Part shown: positions 1 to 5,623 of the stretch, piece by piece
Layout: each line of letters starts with the position of its first letter
How positions within the stretch are numbered: position 1 is the stretch's first letter
Notes under the pieces: model-generated
Seen by the model: only the letters and a program-made list of their open reading frames with translations
Told to the model about the DNA's origin: nothing
The model's database searches: none
Made by a program: the position numbers and the translations under genes
NCBI GenBank assembly: GCA_902494715.1
Contig: CABUUJ010000071.1
Span: 1-9,135 of the forward strand
Origin: an uncultured Collinsella sp.
Lineage (GTDB): Bacteria > Actinomycetota > Coriobacteriia > Coriobacteriales > Coriobacteriaceae
Direction: 5' to 3'
DNA: 9,135 bases

Positions 1-48
1 CATAGGACCGGGTGGCCGCTTGGGCAAATCTATGTTTGGCATCCCCAT
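1..48 (-). CDS. 5' end of an unidentified gene cut by the window edge
   Basis: A minus-strand reading frame starts at ATG 48-46, or at a second in-frame ATG at 42-40, and runs open off the left edge. It encodes only about 14-16 residues, including PNIDLPKRPPGPM. A Pro/Gly-rich, basic start of this kind is seen on some ABC-type multidrug exporter subunits, which often sit beside TetR regulators, but 16 residues are too few to assign a family. A weak GGGG ribosome-binding stretch precedes ATG 48. The gene lies 193 bases downstream of the tetR stop, on the same strand. It could equally be spurious. Confidence 0.3.
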   Translation of the reverse strand, partial: MGMPNIDLPKRPPGPM

Positions 49-68
49 GGTACCCCGAGTGGTGTCAG

Positions 69-97
69 GCGGGTGCGGGGAGGTTACCGCGACCCGC
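69..97 (-). other. GC-rich hairpin upstream of the left-edge gene
   Basis: GCGGGT (69-74) pairs with ACCCGC (92-97) and GCGG (75-78) pairs with CCGC (87-90). One base (91) is bulged and the loop has 8 nt. Read on the minus strand, the loop is TAACCTCC. No T-tract follows, so it is not a classical terminator. It could be a 5' leader structure of the left-edge gene. A TAAGAT -10-like hexamer lies upstream on the minus strand (120-125), with no convincing -35. Confidence 0.35.
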
Positions 98-241
98 ACG
101 ATTCGCTACTCTCGGATAAATCTTAATTTGGATTTGGATGGGAGGGGCTTGTTGCTGTTGGGGGGGGCATTGAAGCGCGAGTGGCACTTTGGGATGCGTG
201 GCGCTCTGGGTTGAGGCGTTGCTTTGGGATGAGCTTCTTAC

Positions 242-781
242 TTAGGTGAAGAGGGGCTTTATGGCTGAGAGGTAGTCTTTGGCTACGTCGGCTTTATCTG
301 CTTGGAAATTGTGCCAGGCCCACCATTGGACCATTCCTACAAAGCTTGAGGCTATGTGGTGTAGTAGGAAGCTTCGGTCCATGGTGCCGGCGGGGCCTGA
401 GGGGTCGACGGGCACGGTTTCGGCTGCTCGTGACATGATGGTCTTGCGTAAGCAGTCGGCGAAGACGCGTGAGCCGGCGCCGGCTACCAGTGCCCGTACA
501 CCCTGCCGACGATTCCAGAGGTTGTTGAGGATATGCTCGACCTGTACGAGTGGGTCATCGAGGGGCGTACCGTCATCGTCGAGGGCATGGGTGCAGATAT
601 CGCGCACGAGCTCAGCGAGCAGGTCATCTTTGCTCTTGAAGAGCCCGTAGAACGTGGCCCGACCTACGTGGGCACGAGCGATGATGTCGCCGACGGTGAT
701 CTTGCCGTAGTCTTTCTCGCACAGGAGCTCGGAGAACGCCGTAACGATGGCAGCGCGGCTTTTTGCCTTGCGGGCATCCAT
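242..781 (-). CDS. TetR/AcrR-family transcriptional regulator
   Basis: A 179-residue one-component regulator. The N-terminal DNA-binding domain is clear: about residues 8-55 contain ITVGDIIARAHVGRATFYGLFKSKDDLL, written here in parts: ITVGDIIARA (28-37) is the first helix of the helix-turn-helix, and VGRATFYGLFKSKDDLL (39-55) covers the turn and recognition helix. The C-terminal ligand/dimer domain is helical, with a Trp-rich segment (VQWWAWHNF, 151-159). The ligand cannot be read from sequence. The start at 781 is chosen because this ATG opens the normal TetR N-terminus (MDARKAKSRAA). The 71 residues that an upstream start at 994 would add are Arg-rich out-of-frame larC sequence. The ATG lies 2 bases after the larC stop with no clear Shine-Dalgarno, which suggests translational coupling. 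Possible targets are the lar operon or the left-edge gene; this is inference. Confidence 0.9.
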   Translation of the reverse strand: MDARKAKSRAAIVTAFSELLCEKDYGKITVGDIIARAHVGRATFYGLFKSKDDLLAELVRDICTHALDDDGTPLDDPLVQVEHILNNLWNRRQGVRALVAGAGSRVFADCLRKTIMSRAAETVPVDPSGPAGTMDRSFLLHHIASSFVGMVQWWAWHNFQADKADVAKDYLSAIKPLFT

Positions 782-783
782 GG

Positions 784-1680
784 CTATGCGTCCGCGTGAA
801 CGAGTAGGCAGCGGAGCGTACCGGAGCAACCTTCGTAGGGGCGTTTGCCGGCGCCGTAGCCGACGGCTTCGATGCGGTAGCGTGAGGGCAGTTGGTCGGA
901 CGTGCGCAGCGCGGTGACGATGGCGGCGCCCGTCGGCGTCACGAGCTCGCCGGCGACCGGTGCAGGCGTGAGGGCGATATTGCCCGCCTGGCACAGGTTG
1001 ACGACAGCGGGGACGGGAATGGGCATGAGGCCGTGGGCACAGTGGATGGTGCCGTGACCCTCGGAGAGCGACTCGACCACGATGTCCTCAATACCAAGGT
1101 CGTCGAGGCAGATGGCGACAGAGCAGACGTCGACGATGGAGTCGACGGCGCCCACCTCGTGAAACAGGACGGTGTCGGGCGTTTTGCCGTGAGCCTTTGC
1201 CTCGGCATCGGCGAGTACGGAAAAAATGGCGAGGGCACGACGCTTGGCACCATCGCTTAGCCGTGAGCCATCGATGATGGCGGTGACATCCGCCAAAGAA
1301 CGGTGGTGATGGTGGTGGGCGTGATGGTGACCCTCATGGTCATGCTCGTGGCAGTGCTCGTGTTCGTGCTCGTCATGGTCATGATGGTGGTGCTCATGCT
1401 CGTGCATGTGCTCGGTGCCCGCTTCGTTGCCGTAGAGCCAGGCCATATCGTGATCATGGTTCTCGAGCTCCTCTGCCAGCTGAACGTCAAAGTCGCAGGC
1501 GTCGATGCCATGCTTGTTTACGCGTGTAACGGCAATCTCAAAGCCGTCGACCGGCAGCGTGGCGAGCTGTTCGCGCAGGTGTTCCTCGCTGGCGCCCAGG
1601 TCGAGCAGGGCCGCGACGGTCATATCGCCGCTGATGCCCGAGGTGCCGTCGATGATAAGCGTATGCTGATGGTTGGACAT
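784..1680 (-). CDS. larC: LarC1-type nickel-pincer cofactor protein, His-rich, without LarC2 half
   Basis: LarC inserts nickel into the pyridinium dithiocarboxylate nucleotide made by LarB and LarE, giving the nickel-pincer cofactor of lactate racemase (LarA). The 298 residues begin with the family signature DGTSGISGDM (11-20; usual form DCFSGISGDM). The conserved core follows: VLFHEVGAVDSIVDV (171-185), the HGTIHCAHGLMPIPVPA stretch (209-225) and ELVTPTGAAI (245-254), ending at VGYGAGKR (273-280). Residues 91-126 hold 22 histidines mixed with Asp/Glu, a likely nickel-binding tract. The protein ends about 10 residues after GYGAG. Other LarC proteins continue there, directly or by ribosomal frameshift, into the CTP-binding LarC2 domain. 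Here tetR follows at once. The start has AAGGAG overlapping the larB stop, so translation is probably coupled to larB. Confidence 0.9.
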   Translation of the reverse strand: MSNHQHTLIIDGTSGISGDMTVAALLDLGASEEHLREQLATLPVDGFEIAVTRVNKHGIDACDFDVQLAEELENHDHDMAWLYGNEAGTEHMHEHEHHHHDHDEHEHEHCHEHDHEGHHHAHHHHHRSLADVTAIIDGSRLSDGAKRRALAIFSVLADAEAKAHGKTPDTVLFHEVGAVDSIVDVCSVAICLDDLGIEDIVVESLSEGHGTIHCAHGLMPIPVPAVVNLCQAGNIALTPAPVAGELVTPTGAAIVTALRTSDQLPSRYRIEAVGYGAGKRPYEGCSGTLRCLLVHADA

Positions 1681-1690
1681 GGAATGCTCC

Positions 1691-2473
1691 TTAACGGGCG
1701 CGAGGTGTGCCGGCGCTCAGATGATTGATAAGACTTGCCTGGTAGGCGGCGCCAAAGCCGTTGTCGATATTGACGACCGAAACGCCGCTGGCGCAGGAGT
1801 TGAGCATGGCGAGCAGCGCGGCTACGCCACCAAAGCTCGCGCCGTAACCCACGCTGGTGGGAACGGCGATGACCGGACAGCTCACCAGGCCGCCGACAAC
1901 GCTCGCCAGTGCGCCCTCCATGCCGGCAATGGCGATGACCACCTGTGCCTGGGCAAGCTCCTCGGCATGCGCGAGCAGACGGTGCAGGCCGGCGACACCC
2001 ACGTCGTAGAGGCGGTCGACCTCGTTGCCATAGAACTCGGCCGTCAATGCGGCTTCCTCGGCGACGGGCAGGTCGCTCGTGCCGGCGCAGGCGACGACGA
2101 TGCGTCCGTTGCCGGTGGGGGAGGGCTTGCCGCCCACGAGGGCGAGCTGCGCGTCCGGGACATATCCCAAGTCGATGCCGTTGCCAAGGAGCTCCGAGAT
2201 GCGGTCTGCTTTTTCGGCGTCCAGGCGCGTGACCAGGATGCGCTCCTGGCCGGCAGCGCACAGTGCTTCGATAATGGCAGTAATCTGCTCGGCGGTTTTA
2301 CCGGCACCGTAGACAACCTCGCCGGCTCCCTGGCGCATCCCGCGCGAAAGATCGAGCTGCGCAAAACCCAGATCGGCGGTTGGCGCCGTCTGGATGCGCG
2401 TAAGCGCGTCGGCAGGGGCGACTGATCCGCCGGCAACATCGCTCAGCAGCTGCTCAAGATCTCGCTTATCCAT
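1691..2473 (-). CDS. larB: LarB, pyridinium-3,5-biscarboxylate mononucleotide synthase
   Basis: LarB carboxylates nicotinate adenine dinucleotide and cleaves off AMP, the first step of nickel-pincer cofactor synthesis in the cytosol. The 260-residue protein shows the family landmarks: RGMRQGAGEVVYGAGKT (44-60), an AIR-carboxylase (PurE)-like core with ACAGTSDLPVAEEA (128-141), YDVGVAGLHRLL (156-167), GMEGALASVVGGL (184-196) and the C-terminal VPTSVGYGASFGGVAALL (204-221). Cys227 in NSCASG lies where the catalytic cysteine of Lactobacillus LarB is expected (from memory). The start at 2473 is preferred over an in-frame ATG at 2506 because GAAGGGAA (2479-2486 on the minus strand) is well spaced from it, and the family N-terminus fits MDKRDLEQLL. 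It is first gene of larB-larC-tetR, and larC follows after 10 bases. Confidence 0.93.
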   Translation of the reverse strand: MDKRDLEQLLSDVAGGSVAPADALTRIQTAPTADLGFAQLDLSRGMRQGAGEVVYGAGKTAEQITAIIEALCAAGQERILVTRLDAEKADRISELLGNGIDLGYVPDAQLALVGGKPSPTGNGRIVVACAGTSDLPVAEEAALTAEFYGNEVDRLYDVGVAGLHRLLAHAEELAQAQVVIAIAGMEGALASVVGGLVSCPVIAVPTSVGYGASFGGVAALLAMLNSCASGVSVVNIDNGFGAAYQASLINHLSAGTPRAR

Positions 2474-2496
2474 ATATGTTCCCTTCGACGGCGCAA

Positions 2497-2505
2497 AGTC
2501 TAGCA
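2497..2505 (-). promoter_or_regulatory. Possible extended -10 promoter of larB
   Basis: On the minus strand TGCTAGACT reads as an extended -10 (TGN followed by TAGACT) about 24 bases before the larB ATG. The matching -35 region would fall in the inverted repeat at 2518-2551, and no good -35 hexamer is visible. That fits a promoter whose use depends on a protein bound at the repeat. It would give a very short leader that still carries the Shine-Dalgarno sequence. Confidence 0.3.
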
Positions 2506-2517
2506 CTCAAAGGGTAT

Positions 2518-2551
2518 GTTTCCGAACACTAAGACAAAATTGTTCGGAAAC
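2518..2551. promoter_or_regulatory. Perfect 11-bp inverted repeat upstream of larB, candidate operator
   Basis: GTTTCCGAACA (2518-2528) and TGTTCGGAAAC (2541-2551) are perfect reverse complements separated by 12 A/T-rich bases. The half-site centres are 23 bp apart, about two helical turns, as expected for a dimeric regulator. The repeat lies between the serB stop and larB, just upstream of the possible larB -10. No T-tract follows on either strand, so a terminator is unlikely. The regulator is unknown. The TetR protein of the same operon or a LarR-like factor are candidates, by inference. Confidence 0.55.
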
Positions 2552-2587
2552 TATAGGACAGACTGATTCAATTGTTAGACGGATCGG

Positions 2588-3223
2588 TTAGTCGCGCAGG
2601 ATGATGTCCATAGCGAGCATGAGGTTGCGCTCGTCGATGGCAAACGGGGCGGCTTCGCGCGTCTTGGGCTTGGCGCAAAATGCGATGCCCGTGCCCGCGG
2701 CCTGAATCATGGGGATGTCGTTGGCGCCGTCGCCGATCGCGACGGTGTGGGCCATGTCGACACCGCACTCAACCGCCCAATCCAGCAGCTGGATGAGCTT
2801 GGACTCCTTGGTCACAATGTCTGCCGCCAACTTACCGGTGAGCTTGCCGTCTACGACCTTCAGGCGGTTCGCTAGACAAAAATCGATGCCCGCAGCGGCC
2901 ACGATCTTATCGGCGACCTCGTGGAAGCCGCCGCTTACCACGCCGACCTTCCAGCCCTTGCTGTGCGCCGAGCGCACAAGCTCCAGCGCGCCGGGGGTAA
3001 ACGTCACGCGCGCAAAGGTGCGCTCGAACACGCTCTCGTCCAGGCCGGCAAGCAGCCCCACGCGCTCCTCGAGCGCCTGCTTAAAGTCAAGCTCGCCGCG
3101 CATGGCGCGCTCGGTGATCTGCGCTACCTGCTTGCCCACGCCGGCCTCCTCGCCCAACAGGTCGATGACCTCCTGGTTGATGAGGGTGGAGTCGATATCC
3201 ATAACGATGAGGCGTGCAGTCAT
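2588..3223 (-). CDS. serB: Phosphoserine phosphatase (HAD superfamily)
   Basis: SerB removes phosphate from L-3-phosphoserine, the last step of serine synthesis. The 211-residue single-domain protein carries all HAD motifs. Motif I is MDIDSTL (8-14), with Asp9 the expected nucleophile and Asp11 the acid/base. Motif II is VVSGGF (95-100). The motif III lysine is in TKESK (138-142). Motif IV is GDGANDIPM (164-172). The cap region LGEEAGVGKQVAQITERAMRGELDF is typical of SerB, and the length matches forms without an ACT domain. The start at 3223 has GAAAGG six bases upstream. An earlier in-frame start at 3268 would add 15 residues that do not resemble the family. It is divergent from aspS and 114 bases upstream of larB, so it may or may not share a transcript with the lar genes. 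Confidence 0.93.
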   Translation of the reverse strand: MTARLIVMDIDSTLINQEVIDLLGEEAGVGKQVAQITERAMRGELDFKQALEERVGLLAGLDESVFERTFARVTFTPGALELVRSAHSKGWKVGVVSGGFHEVADKIVAAAGIDFCLANRLKVVDGKLTGKLAADIVTKESKLIQLLDWAVECGVDMAHTVAIGDGANDIPMIQAAGTGIAFCAKPKTREAAPFAIDERNLMLAMDIILRD

Positions 3224-3368
3224 GGTGGGCCTTTCCGAGTGCTGTTTTATTGGGGCATATTGTCGCACGTGACGAGCGCGGGCGGGCGCCGCGGTGCGTC
3301 AATTGTTTCGTCTCCGTCAAGTCTTTGGGCAAGAGTTACTTTTTCGCGGTACATCGACGTGGGTGCGA

Positions 3369-3374
3369 TAAGAT
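3369..3374 (+). promoter_or_regulatory. Possible -10 element of aspS
   Basis: TAAGAT lies about 105 bases before the aspS start, in the more A/T-rich part of the serB-aspS intergenic region. No strong -35 is visible at 16-18 bp spacing. If used, the transcript would begin near 3381 and include both leader hairpins described at 3391-3458. Confidence 0.25.
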
Positions 3375-3390
3375 AGAACGCCATGTCCGG

Positions 3391-3458
3391 CTGCGCGGTT
3401 TACGCAGGCTGGGCAAATCTGTACGACGCCGCCCGGAACGACACGGGGCGGCACAGAT
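3391..3458 (+). other. Structured 5' leader of aspS (two hairpins)
   Basis: The first hairpin pairs CTGCG (3391-3395) with CGCAG (3403-3407) over a 7-nt loop. The second pairs ATCTGT (3417-3422) with ACAGAT (3453-3458) and, beyond a 5-nt bulge ACGAC, GCCGCCC (3428-3434) with GGGCGGC (3446-3452), with an 11-nt loop. The structure ends 4 bases before the Shine-Dalgarno AAAGGAGG (3463-3470). No T-box signature (GGNACCGCG) and no T-tract are present. If it has a role, it would more likely act at translation or by protein binding than as a T-box. Confidence 0.4.
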
Positions 3459-3479
3459 CCATAAAGGAGGATCACTGGT

Positions 3480-5267
3480 ATGAGCCAGACCCGTCCCATT
3501 GACGAGCATTCCATGCACACCCGTACCTGCGGCGAGCTTCGCTTCGAGAACGTGGGCGAAGAGGTCACCCTCACCGGTTGGGTGAGCCGTCGCCGCGACC
3601 ACGGCGGCCTTATCTTCTGCGACCTTCGCGACCGCGAGGGCATCACGCAGCTCACCTTCGACCCCGAGCACTCCGACGGCGATGCCTTTAAGATCGCCGA
3701 GACCATGCGTCCCGAGTGGCCCATCAAGATCCACGGCGTCGTGCGCGCTCGTGGCGAGGAGACCACCAACACCAAGCTCGCGACCGGCGAGATCGAGGTC
3801 CTGACCGACCACGCCGAGGTGCTCAACACGTCCGTCACCCCGCCGTTCCAGATCGAGGACGGCATCGAGACGAGCGAGGACACCCGTCTGCGCTATCGCT
3901 ATCTGGATCTCCGCCGTCCCGAGATGATGGCCAACCTCAAGCTGCGCTCCGACTTCACTTTTGCCATTCGCGAGGCGCTGCACAACCGTGAGTTCATGGA
4001 GGTCGAGACGCCCTCCCTGTTTAAGTCCACGCCCGAGGGCGCTCGCGACTTCATCGTTCCCAGCCGTATTCAGCCGGGTAACTTCTACGCCCTGCCGCAG
4101 TCCCCGCAGCTCCTGAAGCAGCTGCTCATGGTCGGTGGCGTCGAGCGCTACTACCAGGTTGCCAAGTGCTTCCGCGACGAGGACCTGCGTGCCGACCGTC
4201 AGCCCGAGTTCACCCAGGTCGATATCGAGATGTCCTTCGTGGACCAGAACGACGTCATGAGCGCGCTCGAGGAGGTTCTTGCCGATGCCTTCGGTCGCAT
4301 GGGTGTCGAGATGCCCACGCCGCTGCGTCGTATGGACTACTGGGAGGCCATGGACACCTATGGCTCCGACAAGCCCGATACCCGCTATGGCATGCACCTG
4401 GTCGACCTGACCGACATCTTCGCCAACTCCAAGTTCAAGGTCTTTGCGACTGCCGCAAACGAGGAGGGCTCTGTCGTCAAGGCCATCAACGCCAAGGGCG
4501 CTGGTGCCTGGGCACGTGCCAAGATCGATAAGCTTGCCGGCGTGGCCTCCACGTTTGGCGCCAAGGGCTTGGCCTGGATCGCTTTCCGCGAGGACGGCTC
4601 CATCAACAGCCCCATCGTCAAGTTCTTCTCGGACGAGGAGATGGCGGCTCTGCGCGAGCGCATGGACGTCGAGCCCGGCGACCTTGTGATGTTTGCCGCC
4701 GGCCCGCGCCTGCTCTCCGACGAGATCCTGGGCGGCATGCGTTCGCACATGGCCAATGCGCTCGAGATCAAGCGCGAGGGCCACGACTTCCTGTGGGTCG
4801 TCAACTTCCCGCTGTTCCACTGGGATGAGGACCGCAAGGCTTACGCTGCCGAGCACCAGCCGTTCACTCTGCCGACCGAGACCGACATCGCCAAGATCGA
4901 GGCCGATCCGCTGGCAGCCGGTTCGTGCACCTACGACTTTGTCATGGACGGCTTTGAGGCCGGCGGCGGCGGTATGCGTATCCACAACGCCGAGATGCAG
5001 ATGTCCATGCTCAAGCTCCTGGGCTTTACCGAGGAGCGCGCCGAGTCTCAATTTGGCTTCCTCATGGAGGCCCTCAAGTTTGGTGCGCCCCCGATGGGCG
5101 GTTTCGCTCTGGGCCTGGACCGCGTGTGCATGCTGCTCACCGGCTCCGACTCCATCCGCGACGTCATGGCGTTCCCCAAGACGGCCAGCGGCTCCGATCT
5201 CATGTCGGGCGCCCCGAGTGCCGTTAGTGGCGCCCAGCTCAAGGACGTCAGCCTGCGCCTGATGTAG
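3480..5267 (+). CDS. aspS: Aspartyl-tRNA synthetase, bacterial type
   Basis: Class II synthetase that charges tRNA-Asp with aspartate. The 595 residues show the bacterial layout. The OB-fold anticodon-binding domain (about 15-110) contains GWVSRRRDHGGLIF (33-46). The start of the catalytic domain has RYRYLDLRRPEM (138-149). Motif 2 is KCFRDEDLRADRQPEFTQVD (229-248). The bacterial GAD insertion spans about 285-415. Motif 3 is GFALGLDRVCMLL (541-553), followed by IRDVMAFPKTASGSDLMSGAPS in two parts (559-568, 569-580). Length is normal for the family. The start is supported by AAAGGAGG nine bases upstream and the expected HTRTCGEL near the N-terminus. His41, in the RRRDHGG segment, matches the His seen in non-discriminating AspRS enzymes, so it may also charge tRNA-Asn. 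The gene is monocistronic, with a strong terminator. Confidence 0.97.
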   Translation: MSQTRPIDEHSMHTRTCGELRFENVGEEVTLTGWVSRRRDHGGLIFCDLRDREGITQLTFDPEHSDGDAFKIAETMRPEWPIKIHGVVRARGEETTNTKLATGEIEVLTDHAEVLNTSVTPPFQIEDGIETSEDTRLRYRYLDLRRPEMMANLKLRSDFTFAIREALHNREFMEVETPSLFKSTPEGARDFIVPSRIQPGNFYALPQSPQLLKQLLMVGGVERYYQVAKCFRDEDLRADRQPEFTQVDIEMSFVDQNDVMSALEEVLADAFGRMGVEMPTPLRRMDYWEAMDTYGSDKPDTRYGMHLVDLTDIFANSKFKVFATAANEEGSVVKAINAKGAGAWARAKIDKLAGVASTFGAKGLAWIAFREDGSINSPIVKFFSDEEMAALRERMDVEPGDLVMFAAGPRLLSDEILGGMRSHMANALEIKREGHDFLWVVNFPLFHWDEDRKAYAAEHQPFTLPTETDIAKIEADPLAAGSCTYDFVMDGFEAGGGGMRIHNAEMQMSMLKLLGFTEERAESQFGFLMEALKFGAPPMGGFALGLDRVCMLLTGSDSIRDVMAFPKTASGSDLMSGAPSAVSGAQLKDVSLRLM

Positions 5268-5290
5268 GCGAGCGGCTACATATTGCCCGT

Positions 5291-5325
5291 AACGAGGGAA
5301 GGACGCGTGCCTTCCCTCGTTTTTT
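5291..5325 (+). terminator. Rho-independent terminator of aspS
   Basis: AACGAGGGAAGG (5291-5302) pairs perfectly with CCTTCCCTCGTT (5310-5321) over a 7-nt loop, and the T-run continues to 5325. It lies 23 bases after the aspS stop. Confidence 0.93.
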
Positions 5326-5364
5326 ATGCGCGGGCGTTGCGAGGGCATAGGTTGACTGGGCGTC

Positions 5365-5538
5365 GCGGAAACTGCGTCCCGGAATTTGCGTCCAGAATGG
5401 GATGTACTTTCCGCCAGGGTCGCTCAGCGGAAACTGCGTCCCAGAATCCAGCCAAATAACGGGTCGCACTTTCCGGTTGAGCCTTCTGGCGGAAACTGTG
5501 TCCCATCATTGACGCTCGAAATGGGATGCGATTTCCGT
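5365..5538. repeat. Three 62-bp units of alternating forward and inverted 16-mers
   Basis: Forward copies GCGGAAACTGCGTCCC lie at 5365-5380 and 5427-5442, with GCGGAAACTGTGTCCC at 5489-5504. Inverted relatives lie at 5399-5414 (GGGATGTACTTTCCGC), 5461-5476 (GGGTCGCACTTTCCGG) and 5523-5538 (GGGATGCGATTTCCGT). Both sets repeat at exactly 62 bp. The 18-nt stretches inside each unit and the 12-nt linkers between units differ in sequence but not in length. Each forward/inverted pair can fold into a stem of 16 positions with one to three mismatches and several G-U pairs. It fills most of the gene-free stretch between the aspS terminator and the HPr gene (5326-5623), in which I see no credible coding region. 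It is not a CRISPR array: the spacers are too short and the orientation alternates. Confidence 0.85.
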
Positions 5539-5563
5539 CCCGCCCTCAACAAGCATCTAACGC

Positions 5564-5569
5564 TACAAT
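5564..5569 (+). promoter_or_regulatory. Possible -10 element for the HPr-like gene
   Basis: TACAAT is a good -10 match about 55 bases before the HPr start, immediately downstream of the 62-bp repeat array. No clear -35 sits 16-18 bases upstream. The region there is the end of the last repeat unit and adjoining C-rich sequence, so the array may be part of the promoter region. Confidence 0.35.
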
Positions 5570-5623
5570 AACTACCACGTGGCTGGGTTTTGCCGGCCGA
5601 TGTGCGATGTCGCGGGAGGGGAC

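Noticed and set aside
20..214. 64-residue plus-strand frame near the left edge
   Set aside because: No ribosome-binding site or family resemblance; the region is better explained as intergenic DNA before a minus-strand gene.
782..994. N-terminal extension of the TetR frame over the larC end, or a LarC1-TetR frameshift fusion
   Set aside because: The 71 extra residues are Arg-rich and resemble an out-of-frame shadow; the TetR domain starts normally at 781. No slippery sequence with a stimulatory structure was recognised, although frameshifting is known in L. plantarum larC.
1303..1728. Plus-strand frame rich in Val and Met
   Set aside because: It is the antisense of the LarC His tract; the repeated CAT/CAC codons read as ATG/GTG on the other strand.
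2518..2551. Terminator of serB
   Set aside because: The 11-bp stem is strong but is followed by ATACCC on the minus strand, not a T-run, and the loop is 12 bases; an operator fits better.
3224..3268. Earlier ATG for serB
   Set aside because: The 15 added residues do not match SerB N-termini, and GAAAGG before the ATG at 3223 supports the shorter form.
3381..3479. T-box riboswitch in the aspS leader
   Set aside because: No GGNACCGCG antiterminator signature, no terminator hairpin with a T-tract and too little sequence for the usual stem I.
3336..5348. 670-residue open frame antisense to aspS
   Set aside because: It mirrors aspS codon structure in a GC-rich genome, shows no recognisable domain and lies across a certain gene and its terminator.
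5365..5538. CRISPR array
   Set aside because: The 16-mers alternate in orientation, the gaps are only 18 and 12 bases, and no cas gene is present.
5579..5623. GTG start for the HPr gene
   Set aside because: It adds 15 residues absent from the family, and the ATG at 5624 has its own GGAGG and gives His15 the canonical number.
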